Program-made: the position numbers and the translations under genes | Notes under the pieces: generated by a model | Databases searched by the model: none | Seen by the model: the letters and a program-made list of their open reading frames with translations, nothing else | Told to the model about the DNA's origin: nothing | Shown: piece after piece, positions 24,001-34,737 of the stretch | Layout of the letters: every line of letters begins with the position of its first letter | Position numbering within the stretch: the first letter of the stretch is position 1 | Source: Torreya grandis | Taxonomy: Eukaryota; Streptophyta; Pinopsida; Cupressales; Taxaceae | Reading direction: 5' to 3' | Assembly: GCA_037957365.1 (NCBI GenBank) | Contig: JARHVA010001425.1 | Coordinates: forward strand, 2,074,501-2,138,500 | DNA: 64,000 nucleotides

Positions 24001-24420
24001 TTTGATTCATTTAAAAAGTACCTTCTATCTCCACCTTTCCTCATTCCTTCCAAGGAAGATCAACCTTTTTACCTTTATATATCCACCACTGACCACTCCT
24101 TAGGGGTAATGCTAGCTCATTGGGATGAGCAGCATAAAGAGCAAGATGTCTACTATAATAGCCATACACTTATATAATATGATACCTAGTATAACCATAC
24201 CAAGAAAGTTTGCCTCACCCTAGTCTTTGTGGTCACCAAAATTTGTCATTACCTCCTCAACCACAAGACCTATGCCATAACCAATATTGACCCACTCAAG
24301 TATATGCACTCCAAGCCATACCAAAACTAGTGTATGGCCAAGTGGCTCATGTTTCTAGATGAGTTTTACATTGAGTTTCTTCAACATAAATAAATTAAAT
24401 GGAAATTCATTAATGACTAA
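24001..24420 (+). pseudogene. pol: RNase H remnant of element C
   Basis: KEDQPFYLYISTTDHSLGVM (about 24054) is the first strand region; then LAHWDEQHKEQDVYY, a YNHTKKVCLTLVF segment and CHYLLNHKTYAITNIDPLKY (about 24244). A KWLMFLDEFYIEFLQHK end follows. This is the ordinary Ty3-type RNase H, in the same order as in A and E. Stops at several Trp/Gln positions. Confidence 0.8.
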
Positions 24421-24499
24421 TTGGCTAAATCACCACTAGTAGACACTTGACTTCTTCCTCTTAAATTTCTAGATGAGTCCATCATAACCTTCTCTCAAG

Positions 24500-24770
24500 T
24501 AGATTTCACCTATCAAGTGACCATGTTCTTCAATGGATCAAAGTGTTAATGTGGTGGGGGATTTGGCATCATCTTTATTCCCCTTCGTGGTGAGCCTCTT
24601 CCTTTATCCTTCAAGCTAGACTTTGAATTTACCAATAACATGGTTGAGTATGAAGCCCTAGTGATAGGCCTCTAAACTGCATTAGCCTTGGGAGTTAAAA
24701 TAATAAACATATTTGGTGACTCTCAACTTATGGTCAATCAAATAAATGTCTTGTACCAATTTAATAATGA
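24500..24770 (+). pseudogene. pol: Second (archaeal-type) RNase H remnant of element C
   Basis: TYQVTMFFNGSKC, a stop, then CGGGFGIIFIPLRGEPLP (about 24508-24600) and FTNNMVEYEALVIGL (about 24628), then TALALGVKIINIFGDSQLMVNQ (about 24677). The first Asp of the domain is replaced (N-G-S instead of D-G-S). The E-Y-E-A and G-D-S motifs are kept. This is the domain that places the element in the Tat lineage. Confidence 0.8.
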
Positions 24771-24779
24771 TGTTTTTTA

Positions 24780-26255
24780 ACAATATAAATAATTTTTTGA
24801 CATACTCTTAGCATTATTTGAACACTACCATATCCAAACCACTCTATGATCTATGAACATGTTTATTGATATGATGGATTCCCTCGCTTATCATATCCCA
24901 TATTCACCCTCTAAATCTAAGATATATATCATTATCCATCAACTTACCCAAACCTATTATGTCATATCAAACTCTCCCACCATCTTCAATGTGGAAGAGA
25001 CCCACCTTAAACTTTGGTATCGACAGGCCTTTGACTATCTCAACATTGCCATCATTCCTTTTAATATTTCTAAGAATGCTTAAAGAGAATTTATCCAGAG
25101 TACCTCACATTATACCATATTTAAGGGATTATTTATAAATGTGATTTTGATGGTCTCCTCTTTTATTTCCTACATAGTCATGAAGCCTCTCATGATATTA
25201 GGGAAATACATGATAGGATCTATGGAAGACACTTTAGTGTCCTAGCCATCACTAAACTCATCATTAGACTTGGTTATTATTGGCTCACCCTTAACCAATA
25301 TGTTTATAATTATGTGAAAAAATGTGTAAAGTGTCAAAAACATGCCAATTTACACCATACACCTAGCCATAGTCTTCAGGTATCCAAATATTTTTGGCCC
25401 TTCTCATAATGGGGTTTGGATCTCATTAGAGAAATTAACCCCCATTCTTCATAGTGACATCATTCTATTATCACTATGACTAAATATTTTACCAAATGGG
25501 TAGAGAATATTCCTTTTAACTCAACCAAAGTAGAAAAGATTTTCGAATTCATTTTTTATGACATCATCTATCTTTTTGGTGTTCCTCACAAAATTATCAT
25601 TGATAATGGAAAATGTTTCAAAAACAAACAAGTCCAAGGTCTTTGTGATGCATTTGGTATCAAGTTAATTTTATCATCATCCATAAGTAAATGGATAGTT
25701 AGAAGCCTCTAAAAAAACTCTCAATAAAATTCTCACTAAAATGGTTAATGTGTCTGGTCGAGATTGGCATTTACACATCACCATTGCTTTATGGGCCTAT
25801 CATACTAGAATTAAACCCCTATGGGTGCTACCCATTTCTCTCTAGTTTTATGAGTAAAGGATATCTTTCCTATTAAAGTCAAAATTCCCTCTCTTTACAT
25901 ATATTTACAAGGCCTCATCTCTGAAAATGATTATCATCAATAACATCTAGCCTAACTCAAGCTACTTGATGAACATCATTTAGCTACTCTAACTCATCTT
26001 CATGTCTATCAATAATGCATCAAGCATTCTTATAACAAACACCTTAAAATATGAGAATTCAATATCAGAGACCTCATCTTAAAGGAAAATCAACATGTCA
26101 TCAATACGGAGTAAATAAAGTGGGGAAATTTTACTTTCAATTGGATTGGACCTTATATCATAATGCACAAGTATGGTTCAGGATCTTACCAATTATCTTC
26201 TCTTGAAGTCAAACCATAACCTGAGCTCCTCAATGCTTTACATCTGCATCCTTTC
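24780..26255 (+). pseudogene. pol: Integrase remnant of element C
   Basis: After a linker (open piece 24853-25083, with FNVEETHLKLWYRQAFDYL), the HHCC zinc region lies at about 25208-25350 (R-H-F-S; C-V-K-C-Q-K-H). The core follows with GLDLIREINPH (about 25418) and the open piece 25476-25712: TKYFTKWVENIPF, IFYDIIYLFGVPHKIIIDNGKCFKNKQV, carrying the catalytic D-N-G. The region after the Glu (NKMVN-SG-DWHLHI) is frame-shifted at about 25715. The C-terminal GPYIIMHKYGSGSYQLSSLE segment is near 26150, and pol ends near 26250. Confidence 0.8.
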
Positions 26256-26559
26256 TTTTTTTTTCCAACATAATCTCATCCCTTATTTTAAAACTAAATT
26301 CATCTCTTTATTTTAAGGACAATCGATTAAAACTAAACCATGTGATTATCTATCATAATCATAGCCTAACTTTGAACAATGGTTACCATAATTCTGCCCA
26401 TGGCATGATTTTAATTGTACTTTCTACCCCTTCTATAGGATGGATTCCCATGGTCATTGTCACCTAAACCTATTTTACACCTAATCAACCTTCTTGTGAT
26501 TTTTTTTCTTTCATAAAACGTGAACCTCTAAGCCTATATAAGCAAGTCTATGTTAAGCA

Positions 26560-26765
26560 AAAATCAAAATCATAAGTAAATACAATCATGGGTCATTCCT
26601 AGTATTTATAGACTGCTCCCTTGAAGGATAGCTACCAAAAACATATCAAAATTTCTCAATATAAGCTATATTATTCCCTTGAAGGACAACTATCAAAATC
26701 CTTAAACAAAGCACATAAAACTTTGACAACTCCCTTGAAGGATGGCTAAGTCAAGAATTTATCAA
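26560..26765 (+). repeat. Triple short motif after pol in element C
   Basis: CTCCCTTGAAGGATAGCTACC near 26615, TTCCCTTGAAGGACAACTATC near 26673 and CTCCCTTGAAGGATGGCTAAG near 26729, about 57 bp apart. Same place and order as in A and E. Confidence 0.8.
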
Positions 26766-28299
26766 AGAATAGCAATTTTTTGGAAGCTTCTTTCATTGAT
26801 CAACTTCCCCAACCTTCCCAAGTAAAAAAAAATGCAATAAAACCATTATCAAACACCATAAAAAAGCATCATAATTTTTAAAGCCACAATTGACTCACAT
26901 AAGTAGAATTCCCACATCTATTAGTCTACACATTATATGGCATGGACTTATTTATACTAGTTCTTTGGTGACCTATAGAAGAGGCAAGCTAAGTCTTTGA
27001 GGAATATTCCATTTTCATCTCCCTTCCCTTTATACACTCTATAATCAAGGGATTTTGAGCTTACTTGACCTTATGTGATCAAGACACCTTCTTAACCAAC
27101 TAAAACATAGTAATGTAAAGCATTTAAAGGGCTTATGTTCCTTCAGTTGATCCAAATTTAGTTTGTTTTAGTCTTGGCCAAAGAAGAAGCATCATGATTT
27201 CTTATTCTCTCATACTAGTTTATACATTCACTTATAAATTTGTCTCTAGATTGTCTTCTCTTTCTCACATCTAGTTTTGTTATTTAACTTACCTTATGTA
27301 CTTCACCTTAATCTAAAAAAATGACCATAATCATAACCACATCACATAATATCATCATCACATCATAAATAAAAATAAACATCATTAACATAATTACCAC
27401 CTCCATAAACAAATCAACTATCACCATCGCATCCTCATAATCACATATACCATACCCAACACATGTCTAAATCTAAATGAGGAAGCATATACTCATTAAA
27501 TTTTAGCATCAAACACCATAATCATAACCATATCATAAACATAATCATATAATCATCATCATCCTATCATGCATCTCATTCATATAGCTATGATCCATAA
27601 TCCATAACCATAACAATAATCACATCATAACCTTGTCCACGTAAGAATAACCAGTTGCCATGACCATAATCATATCAATATCATAAACATGATCATCTTA
27701 AACATGAAATTAAATGATCACATCCATATACAACATCATCAAATACCATAATTATAATGTCATAATAATCATTCTAATCATAAACAATGTCACATTAGCA
27801 TCACATAATGATATCAAAATCATCATAGTTATCCATAGCCATCACATCATAATCACATCAATAACATCAATCCATATCAACCATCATCATGAACATAAAC
27901 TAAAATGACATATCATCACATGCCTAGCTAGTTGAGTCCACATCAACATCATCATGAGCATAATCATAATCAATATGACATCATCAATAATCAACATGAA
28001 CATCACAGTAAGAACCAAAAACCATAAAAAAAGGATCACATCTATCTCTCATAAATAATCATCATAGTGTATACAAAAATGTTCATATCTCTAAAAAATA
28101 TACATATCTCTACATTGATTTGTAGGCTAGTATCAAAAATCGTATGGAACATCAAAAATATAATGTCTCATAATCAAACTATGATCTTAGGGCATTATCG
28201 CCTCTTAGATCCTACCCTCTTGCACCTGCCTATCCACCTACAGATGTGGCCCACTAATCAAGTGTCATCATGTTTGCACCTCTTATAATCCTATTCATG
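26766..28299. other. Non-coding region of element C with CAT/ATCA-rich tract
   Basis: No gene. From about 27310 to 28110 the sequence is strongly biased to CAT, ATCA and ATAATCAT words, longer than the relative at 3950-4470 in element A. The apparent ORFs at 27714-27908 and 28067-28288 are products of this simple composition. Confidence 0.55.
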
Positions 28300-29890
28300 T
28301 ATTTACCCTAGTGGGGCTCATACAAACAATGCATAAATACACAGGCCTCATAATGTCATAGCTACTCCATAACAGCTACATATCTCTACATCGAGATAGA
28401 CTCTGCTAGTCCCAAATCTATTGGTACTCCACCTCCTAGCTACTAGAGAGAGTATCTCTCCTACATCACCAAGGCTAGATGAGACCTATACTAATCTCTC
28501 TCTCCTATTAGAGTGGCTACCTAACCATGTGATTTTACTAAGGATGATTTTGCTACCACCAAGAATGTTTGAGCTACTGTTAGAGCTGCTCATGCCTAGT
28601 CCCTCTTAGCAATCACTACTTATACATCTGGGGTAACCCCCTACACCTAATCCTATTGACCATCTCCCCTTGCATCAATGTCCATGTCCTATCAACCACC
28701 ATCATCACCACCAAAATCAATTATAACATAGTTTTCCTAGTACTATGTAGGTTATCCAATTGTAACACTTGCATCATCCATATTTATCCTCATAGGAAAA
28801 TCCTCATGATCAAAAAAATCATGAACTAACTATGGAATGGGTAGTGGAAACTCTGCATCCTCCCTCCTATATCTTAGGAACACCCTAGTTATATCCTAAA
28901 TAAGGTTGAACTACCTTTGTATCCTATCAAATGGAATTAACTCTATCTCATGATCTCACCTATCGTAGATCCATCTTTAGCTTTGAAGAGACAATTATGC
29001 CTTCTATAGTGTGCCCAACCTAGAAACCTAATACACGGTATTTATATCACATCACCCATGACTAAAGCATCTAGTCAACCCCTATACCAATCCATATCAT
29101 ATGATTCTCCTTTTGGTCTTGAGAGGGCATAGTCACCTCTTAACCTCTTGTATTTGACCCTATAATTCATCTATATAAATCCCTCCCATGATAGCCCCAT
29201 AGGTCTCAACACCCTAATGTGCTTGTATGCCTAGCAATGGAGAACAAATTTGACATTGATCCCATATCTCATGTGGGCACAAAATCCCCACAACTCTTAG
29301 TAAATATTCACTAATAGTACAGGTGCCCATGCAAAAACTATGTAACCCAACCACATCTCAATGAGCACCCCCAATAAAAAGTAAGGTAACCTCCCACTAC
29401 TAGATTTTGGTAACGCATAACACATGACTATTATCATCATCACCATGAAAATCCTCCTTACATCTCTATCCCTCTAGTACAGTAGCTTGTAGTGGAATCC
29501 TCTTGAGTTCCACCTTGCGTAAATGAGGTCATATTCATATAAGTGCTCCATCTACCCATCCTATTCATCACTCTCAATATGTTAGAATGGCTTACCCTAA
29601 ATCGGTACTCACATGATCCTATAGATTTCCTTAGGAAAGATAGTTAACTCACCTATAAGAAGTAGGATGGTGTTAGTGGTAGGGTCCCATCTCTTGATGA
29701 GTTTTACTAACATCATCATATCCTAAGGTACATGCTATTAATACCTCATACCTCCAAGGCCCACTTTTTTTATGTGATCCCAATCATCATCAATCATCCT
29801 ACACTGAATCTCATCTAGTATATGAGACACTCTATCCCTCATTTGTATCCTCTCGCATACTTATAAGGTTCGATAGCAAATAAAAACCTT
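28300..29890 (-). pseudogene. Antisense plant mobile domain (PMD) gene remnant in element C
   Basis: On the minus strand, from about 29850 down, the reading gives RMIDDDWDHIKKVGLGGMRY, then MMMLVKLIKRWDPTTNTILLLIGELTIF and EIYRIM (to about 29610). The K-R-W-D-P-T-T-N-T and I-G-E-L-T-I segments are the PMD signature. The rest down to about 28300 is frame-shifted but collinear with the antisense PMD of element A. It is antisense to gag-pol, lying between the CAT-rich tract and the palindrome clusters, with its 5' end towards the 3' LTR. Decayed by stops. A DNA-binding or silencing-related function is inferred only from the family. Confidence 0.75.
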
Positions 29891-31610
29891 AGTCTACTAA
29901 CATACTTTGCCTATAAACTCTATCTATCACAATGACCTCCTTATTAAAATCATATAATTTTCCTACTATAACCTATACCTATGAATTATCTATAAATAAA
30001 AACCCTTAACCTATCTTATATAAGCTTTAAAACAATCAAACTATAGCCTTCAACTATTACATATCAACCTAAAACCTTTAACTATTACCTATCAACCTAA
30101 AACCTTCAACTATTACCTGAACATTCAACCCTTAACCTTAAATCTTCAAAACATTACCATTAATCTTATTCTTAGCCTTAAACCCTCATAATTTACCTTC
30201 AACTAATACCTATTTATACAAATTGACCACCAATGGTTAATCAACCAACCATCAATGTCCACTACCAAGTGACCTATCTATGGTCACTTATCAACCATCG
30301 ATGGTCGACCATGATCAGTGACAACCAAAATTGACTATCAAAGGTCATTATGTAGTGGTAATTGGTGTTCAAACCACACCCTACCCTCTAAATTTACCTA
30401 CCAAACACCACAACTACTCAAAAAACTTACCTACTCTTTATTCTAACCTCCCCTCTACCCTACCCTTACCAATCTAAATTTACACTCCCAAATTCAATGA
30501 AAAATGACCAAACACCTAACCCTAGGTTAAAATAAACCCACACCCAAACAACCATTAAAAAACAACCCAATTCACTAAGCGTTCAATTAGTAATTCAATT
30601 ACAAACTACCAACTCAATACCACTACTTACCTCATTCCTCGACTGTCATCAAGGAGGAACCTTAGGGACCACACCCAGTTGGCCTTATGTCCTTCGTACT
30701 CCATGTTATATCTTAGTCTGATCTAAACTCCAACCAATCTCTTATTGTACTCAATAACTCACTCCAACCACTAACTATCACCACCACTTTGTCAAAATGC
30801 TAGAGAGAGAAATAGTTGACAATTTCCAAATGAGGTAATAAATCCCTTAGTGGTTATTTTGTTTACACCCTTTTAGGGATAACATATGACTATTGATAGT
30901 CATGGTGACCATCGATGGTTGACCCAGATGATCTACCATGACCATTAATGGTCAAAATTTTAGGGATTTTCCCTTTTACGCCCAAATCCTCAAACAAAAT
31001 TTTCACCCAAACCTAATCCAATCTTCCTACCAATGGATATTTCCTTCTCTACCAGCCATGACCACCAATGATTTTAACCTCACCAATTATCCATTTTGGC
31101 CAAAATTATCACATGTTTTTTGACAACTCTACCTTGGTCCTTTTGACTGTATCAACTAAATTGCCATGTTAAAAATTTTAAATTTGTGTTACCTTACGCA
31201 CACCCAACCAATTTGTGTCTACATGGGAGCACTTCTTACATCAGATACACATAAAAAAACTAGATACTTTCATTTACAAGTGTCACCTAACTATCACATA
31301 TAGTCACATGTTCCACTTATGCCTTGTCCTTCTAGTGTTGATCTTTATTTTACCAACCACGACAACTTAGTCATTATAGGATTTTGTCTATCAAAATTAG
31401 TCACACTTTGTGCATGTGTTTGTGCTTTATTTTCTAACCTACCACCCACTTCATCACTAACTTATAGACTTATCAAACCTACACTTGATTCTATTTCATC
31501 TCATTGATTCCTAGTTTGAGGGGGAACACCTCCTCGAATGCTGAAGGTAACCTAACCTTCAACCCATAATACATTTTTTATTTCATAACTTACTAATACA
31601 ACTTACATAA
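29891..31610. promoter_or_regulatory. Region upstream of antisense PMD in element C, with palindromes and a 28-bp repeat
   Basis: No gene. A 28-bp unit with AACTATTACCTATCAACC occurs about 2.6 times at 30047-30125 (starts 30052, 30080, 30108). Palindrome clusters lie at about 30225-30355 (including CAACCATCGATGGTCGACCA near 30290) and 30885-30960 (ACCATCGATGGTTGACC near 30909). Short open pieces at 30938-31123 and 31319-31507 have no domain. Confidence 0.45.
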
Positions 31611-31625
31611 TAAAAAGGATCAAAA
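31611..31625 (+). promoter_or_regulatory. Polypurine tract of element C
   Basis: TAAAAAGGATCAAAA lies directly before the 3' LTR start TGTAGACAC, matching the tract of element A with two changes. Confidence 0.75.
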
Positions 31626-32092
31626 TGTAGACACTAGAAAACTACACATGATGGTTTTAGATTTTGAACTAGCCCCTAGACCACCTCAGGACCCCTTAAG
31701 GACTATCCCATAAGCTATCAACCCTAAACCTAACTATTCATCTATTCATTTATCTAGTGCTTCTTGTATTTCATTCTAGTATCTTTTGTGATATATACAA
31801 GTATATTATCTTTCATTTTCAAAAATTAATTGTTTAAAAGTGTGGATTGATAGCCTCCAAAGAAGCTCATGCTTTTTGTATCTAGATTATTAGGCAATCC
31901 ACCCTATTATCTAACTAACCAACCATTTATTAAGTATTTTCTTATTTGTAGGCCATTCCTCCCAAGACAAAAAGGAGTATCTATAATCATCTAGACCAAT
32001 ACGTGCACAACATATCATGTTTTTCTACCATACCCTTCTTGAGTTTTTTCTCTCTTTATTCTAAAGAATATAAGTGAAAATTTTCTAAAATA
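31626..32092 (+). repeat. 3' LTR of element C, internally deleted
   Basis: 467 bp. The first ~105 bp match the LTR start, then the sequence jumps at about 31735 to the CTATTCATTTATCTAGTGCT segment that lies about 985 bp into the 5' LTR. It continues to the end, read as AAAATA where CA is expected. The deletion removes the TATA box and both palindrome clusters. Confidence 0.85.
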
Positions 32093-34737
32093 AGTAGTGC
32101 CAATATCAAGGTAGTAACACCATATGTCACTAGTGTCCAAATATGGTATTAGTGTCCCTCATATAGGAACTATCAAAAACTTTTAGGGAAGTTACAAGAG
32201 GTTTTAGGGGTCCTATGGTTGGTTTTGTGTCATCTAAAAACTCAATTGTATCAATATTTTAGCTAAATATCTTTCAAAACCCTAATGACTACTTGTACAT
32301 ATGAAACAACCACATCAAATGGAAAAAGGAAGGGGAAAACTAGGTATGGGATGTTAATATCATGTGGAGAAAAACCCCTATTATCCTGGTCATTGCCTAC
32401 ATTAACTCTAATTTTAGGGGTCTCAGATGGTATATAGTTCTCCCTTAGGTACCATACATAATTAAATTGCATGGTATGTTAGAATGACTTTTGATTGGGC
32501 ACTTCTTTGATCAAGAAAGTAATGTCTAGATGTGATGACTGAATAGTATGCAAATTATTAATCTTTATTATAGATTGATTTTATGTAATTATGTGCCAAA
32601 ATAGTAAGTGTTATAAGTAAAATGCCTTATGAGGATCCTTATATCACACTAGCACACTAGAGCCATAATTAGACACTAGCACTACATGATAATACTATAT
32701 GAAAATGGCACTAGTGTCCTAAGGCTTAAAGTAGAGCTAAAACTAAGTAAGATAGGCTAGGGGCCCCTATGACTAGGAGAAGGTGACTTATGACCACTAG
32801 GGATGCAAGAAGTGGAGAAGATAAGACATAATAAAGATCAAAAGACTCAAAATGACCACATGAATAAGGACTATATTCATCACTAAGACTTTCATGTGAA
32901 AAAGCAATAAAATACATAGTAATTGTCATTGATTGACCAAATTTGTGTGTTTATAATAGGAAATACTCAACATAGGGTGTGTTGAGGTCAAGCACAACTT
33001 CAACTACTAACCCTTTTTTACTCCATGATTGAATTTTTACCCTTAGTGTATTGAGCTAGAGTTACAAGTGAAGGATAAGATATATAGTGATTTTTATGAT
33101 GGATCAAAGGATCCTATAAAGTCAATGAAACACATAGGTGAAGGTGAAAACTCATAACTTTATCTTTTACATGACACCAATGCTCCCCAAGGACAACAAT
33201 TCCATGTGCCCCTATCAAAATATAATGCTCTTGTTTGGAGATCTTGCAAGATTGTATTGACATCCATAGTTAATCAACACATATATAGAATGATTTTTAG
33301 CCTAAAAAATAGTTATGCATTGTAGTTTTATAGCTAAGATATATTTTCTTAGTGTTTTTCCTTTTTAACACATTTCTAAATTTATAAAATTCCAATTTAG
33401 TTTATGTCATTTATTGCATATCTGTATCATTCTGATTTGATGTAGTAATTTATCTTATCTAAGTAATTAAGTCACTTATTTTATAAAATTTGATAAAACA
33501 CAAAGACACATAGGGTTTCAAGGTGTAAGATGTTGATTTTTGGAGTTATTTTTATCAAGGATTGAAATCACACATATAGAGATTTCAAAGATAGGTGAAG
33601 GTGATTTTATAGTCATAAAACATGTTTTATACATAGGTTGATATTGATAGCTATAGATCAATATCAACAGTAAATATTGACCATGATCTAATAGAACTAA
33701 CCTTACATAGACATAAACATAGTTATCAAACTAGAAAAATAATAAGCCTAATTTAGTTTATTTCCCACTACCAAAATGCAGTCATAGTCAGATAGTTAAC
33801 CATAAAATCTAAGCACTCATCCTTTTATTGTGCTTACTATTTTTAACATAACCACTTGTCAAATAATTTAAATTAGTTTCAATATTTTGTATTCATATTA
33901 TTGATTAGATGCCATATTTAGTAATATAAATTATTCTGAGTTTTCATCATTTAGATTTGTAAAATAAAATTAGGATAAAACATATTGGTGAACCCATATA
34001 TTTTATAAACCATGTAAAACCCTAGGTCTCCCTTAGAGTTTCATCCTTTTAGGGTTTTAGATTTTAGCCTTAGGTTTTGTTAAAATTTAATGTTTCAACA
34101 TGAGAGAAAAATAATAATATGGTATGTAGATAATGAGTTGTTTGAGACAATTCACATAGATATGTCATGTAGAGAATCATATGGAGAGTTTAACAAGATT
34201 ATTGGGATTTCAAGACAAGCTTTGACTCCTAGTTTATACGAGTTTAAGAAGCTATAGAAGTGTTTAATCATTATAAAATGAATTAATGAATATTTAATTA
34301 TGTTAATTTGTACCAATTTTTTCATTTGGAACTAATTTAAATTTTAAGGGATTTATGGAGTGTAAAACCCTATGTAACTACAGTGATAGAATAATGTATT
34401 AGGGAATAAATATAATAATATCAACAACCTATGATCTGTATAATAATTGATTTATCTATTTTATAAATAGAAAATGAATTACAAGAGATGTACTTAGATA
34501 GAAACTATCTACAACAATAAGAGATAGGTTGAAAATTAGTATAGGGACTATACAAGGTGCCATGAACAATAATCAAGAGTCATATACCCTCTTCAACCAT
34601 GACATAGTCCCTTGAATAGTAGTGCACCATATTAGTGTCCTTTATACCTCACCTATGTCCTTTTGGCAATACGGATAATGAGCCTCTAGGTGTACTTATT
34701 GTAGCAAAGTGTTCACCCATGGGGGAGGTTATTCAGT
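32093..34737. other. Unresolved AT-rich repeat DNA (target of element C)
   Basis: Begins with the agtag target copy of element C. Minus-strand open pieces at 32472-32263 and 32929-32726 have no recognised domain. Words of the type CACTAGTGTCC are repeated at 32130-32170 and recur at about 9420-9490 and 52995-53070. A stretch at about 34320-34700 resembles 15080-15370 in the same orientation. This looks like old retrotransposon LTR or leader DNA, but I cannot assign it. Confidence 0.4.

Larger units (their letters stand above)
15375..32092 (+). mobile_element. Complete Tat-lineage Ty3/gypsy element C (16.7 kb)
   Basis: Bounded by a 5' LTR (15375-16712) and an internally deleted 3' LTR (31626-32092) sharing the start TGTAGACACTA and the closing segment. 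Flanking 5-mers are attag (15370-15374) and agtag (32093-32097), a target duplication with one change. Order inside: primer site, gag, Pro-rich linker, protease, RT, RNase H, second RNase H, integrase, triple motif, CAT-rich region, antisense PMD, palindrome clusters, polypurine tract. The length suits Ogre-like Tat elements. All ORFs are broken. Confidence 0.85.

Noticed and set aside
27714..28288. Open stretches in the CAT/ATCA-rich region of element C
   Set aside because: Simple-sequence composition (His/Ile/Asn-rich in all frames); no counterpart peptide in element A and no domain.
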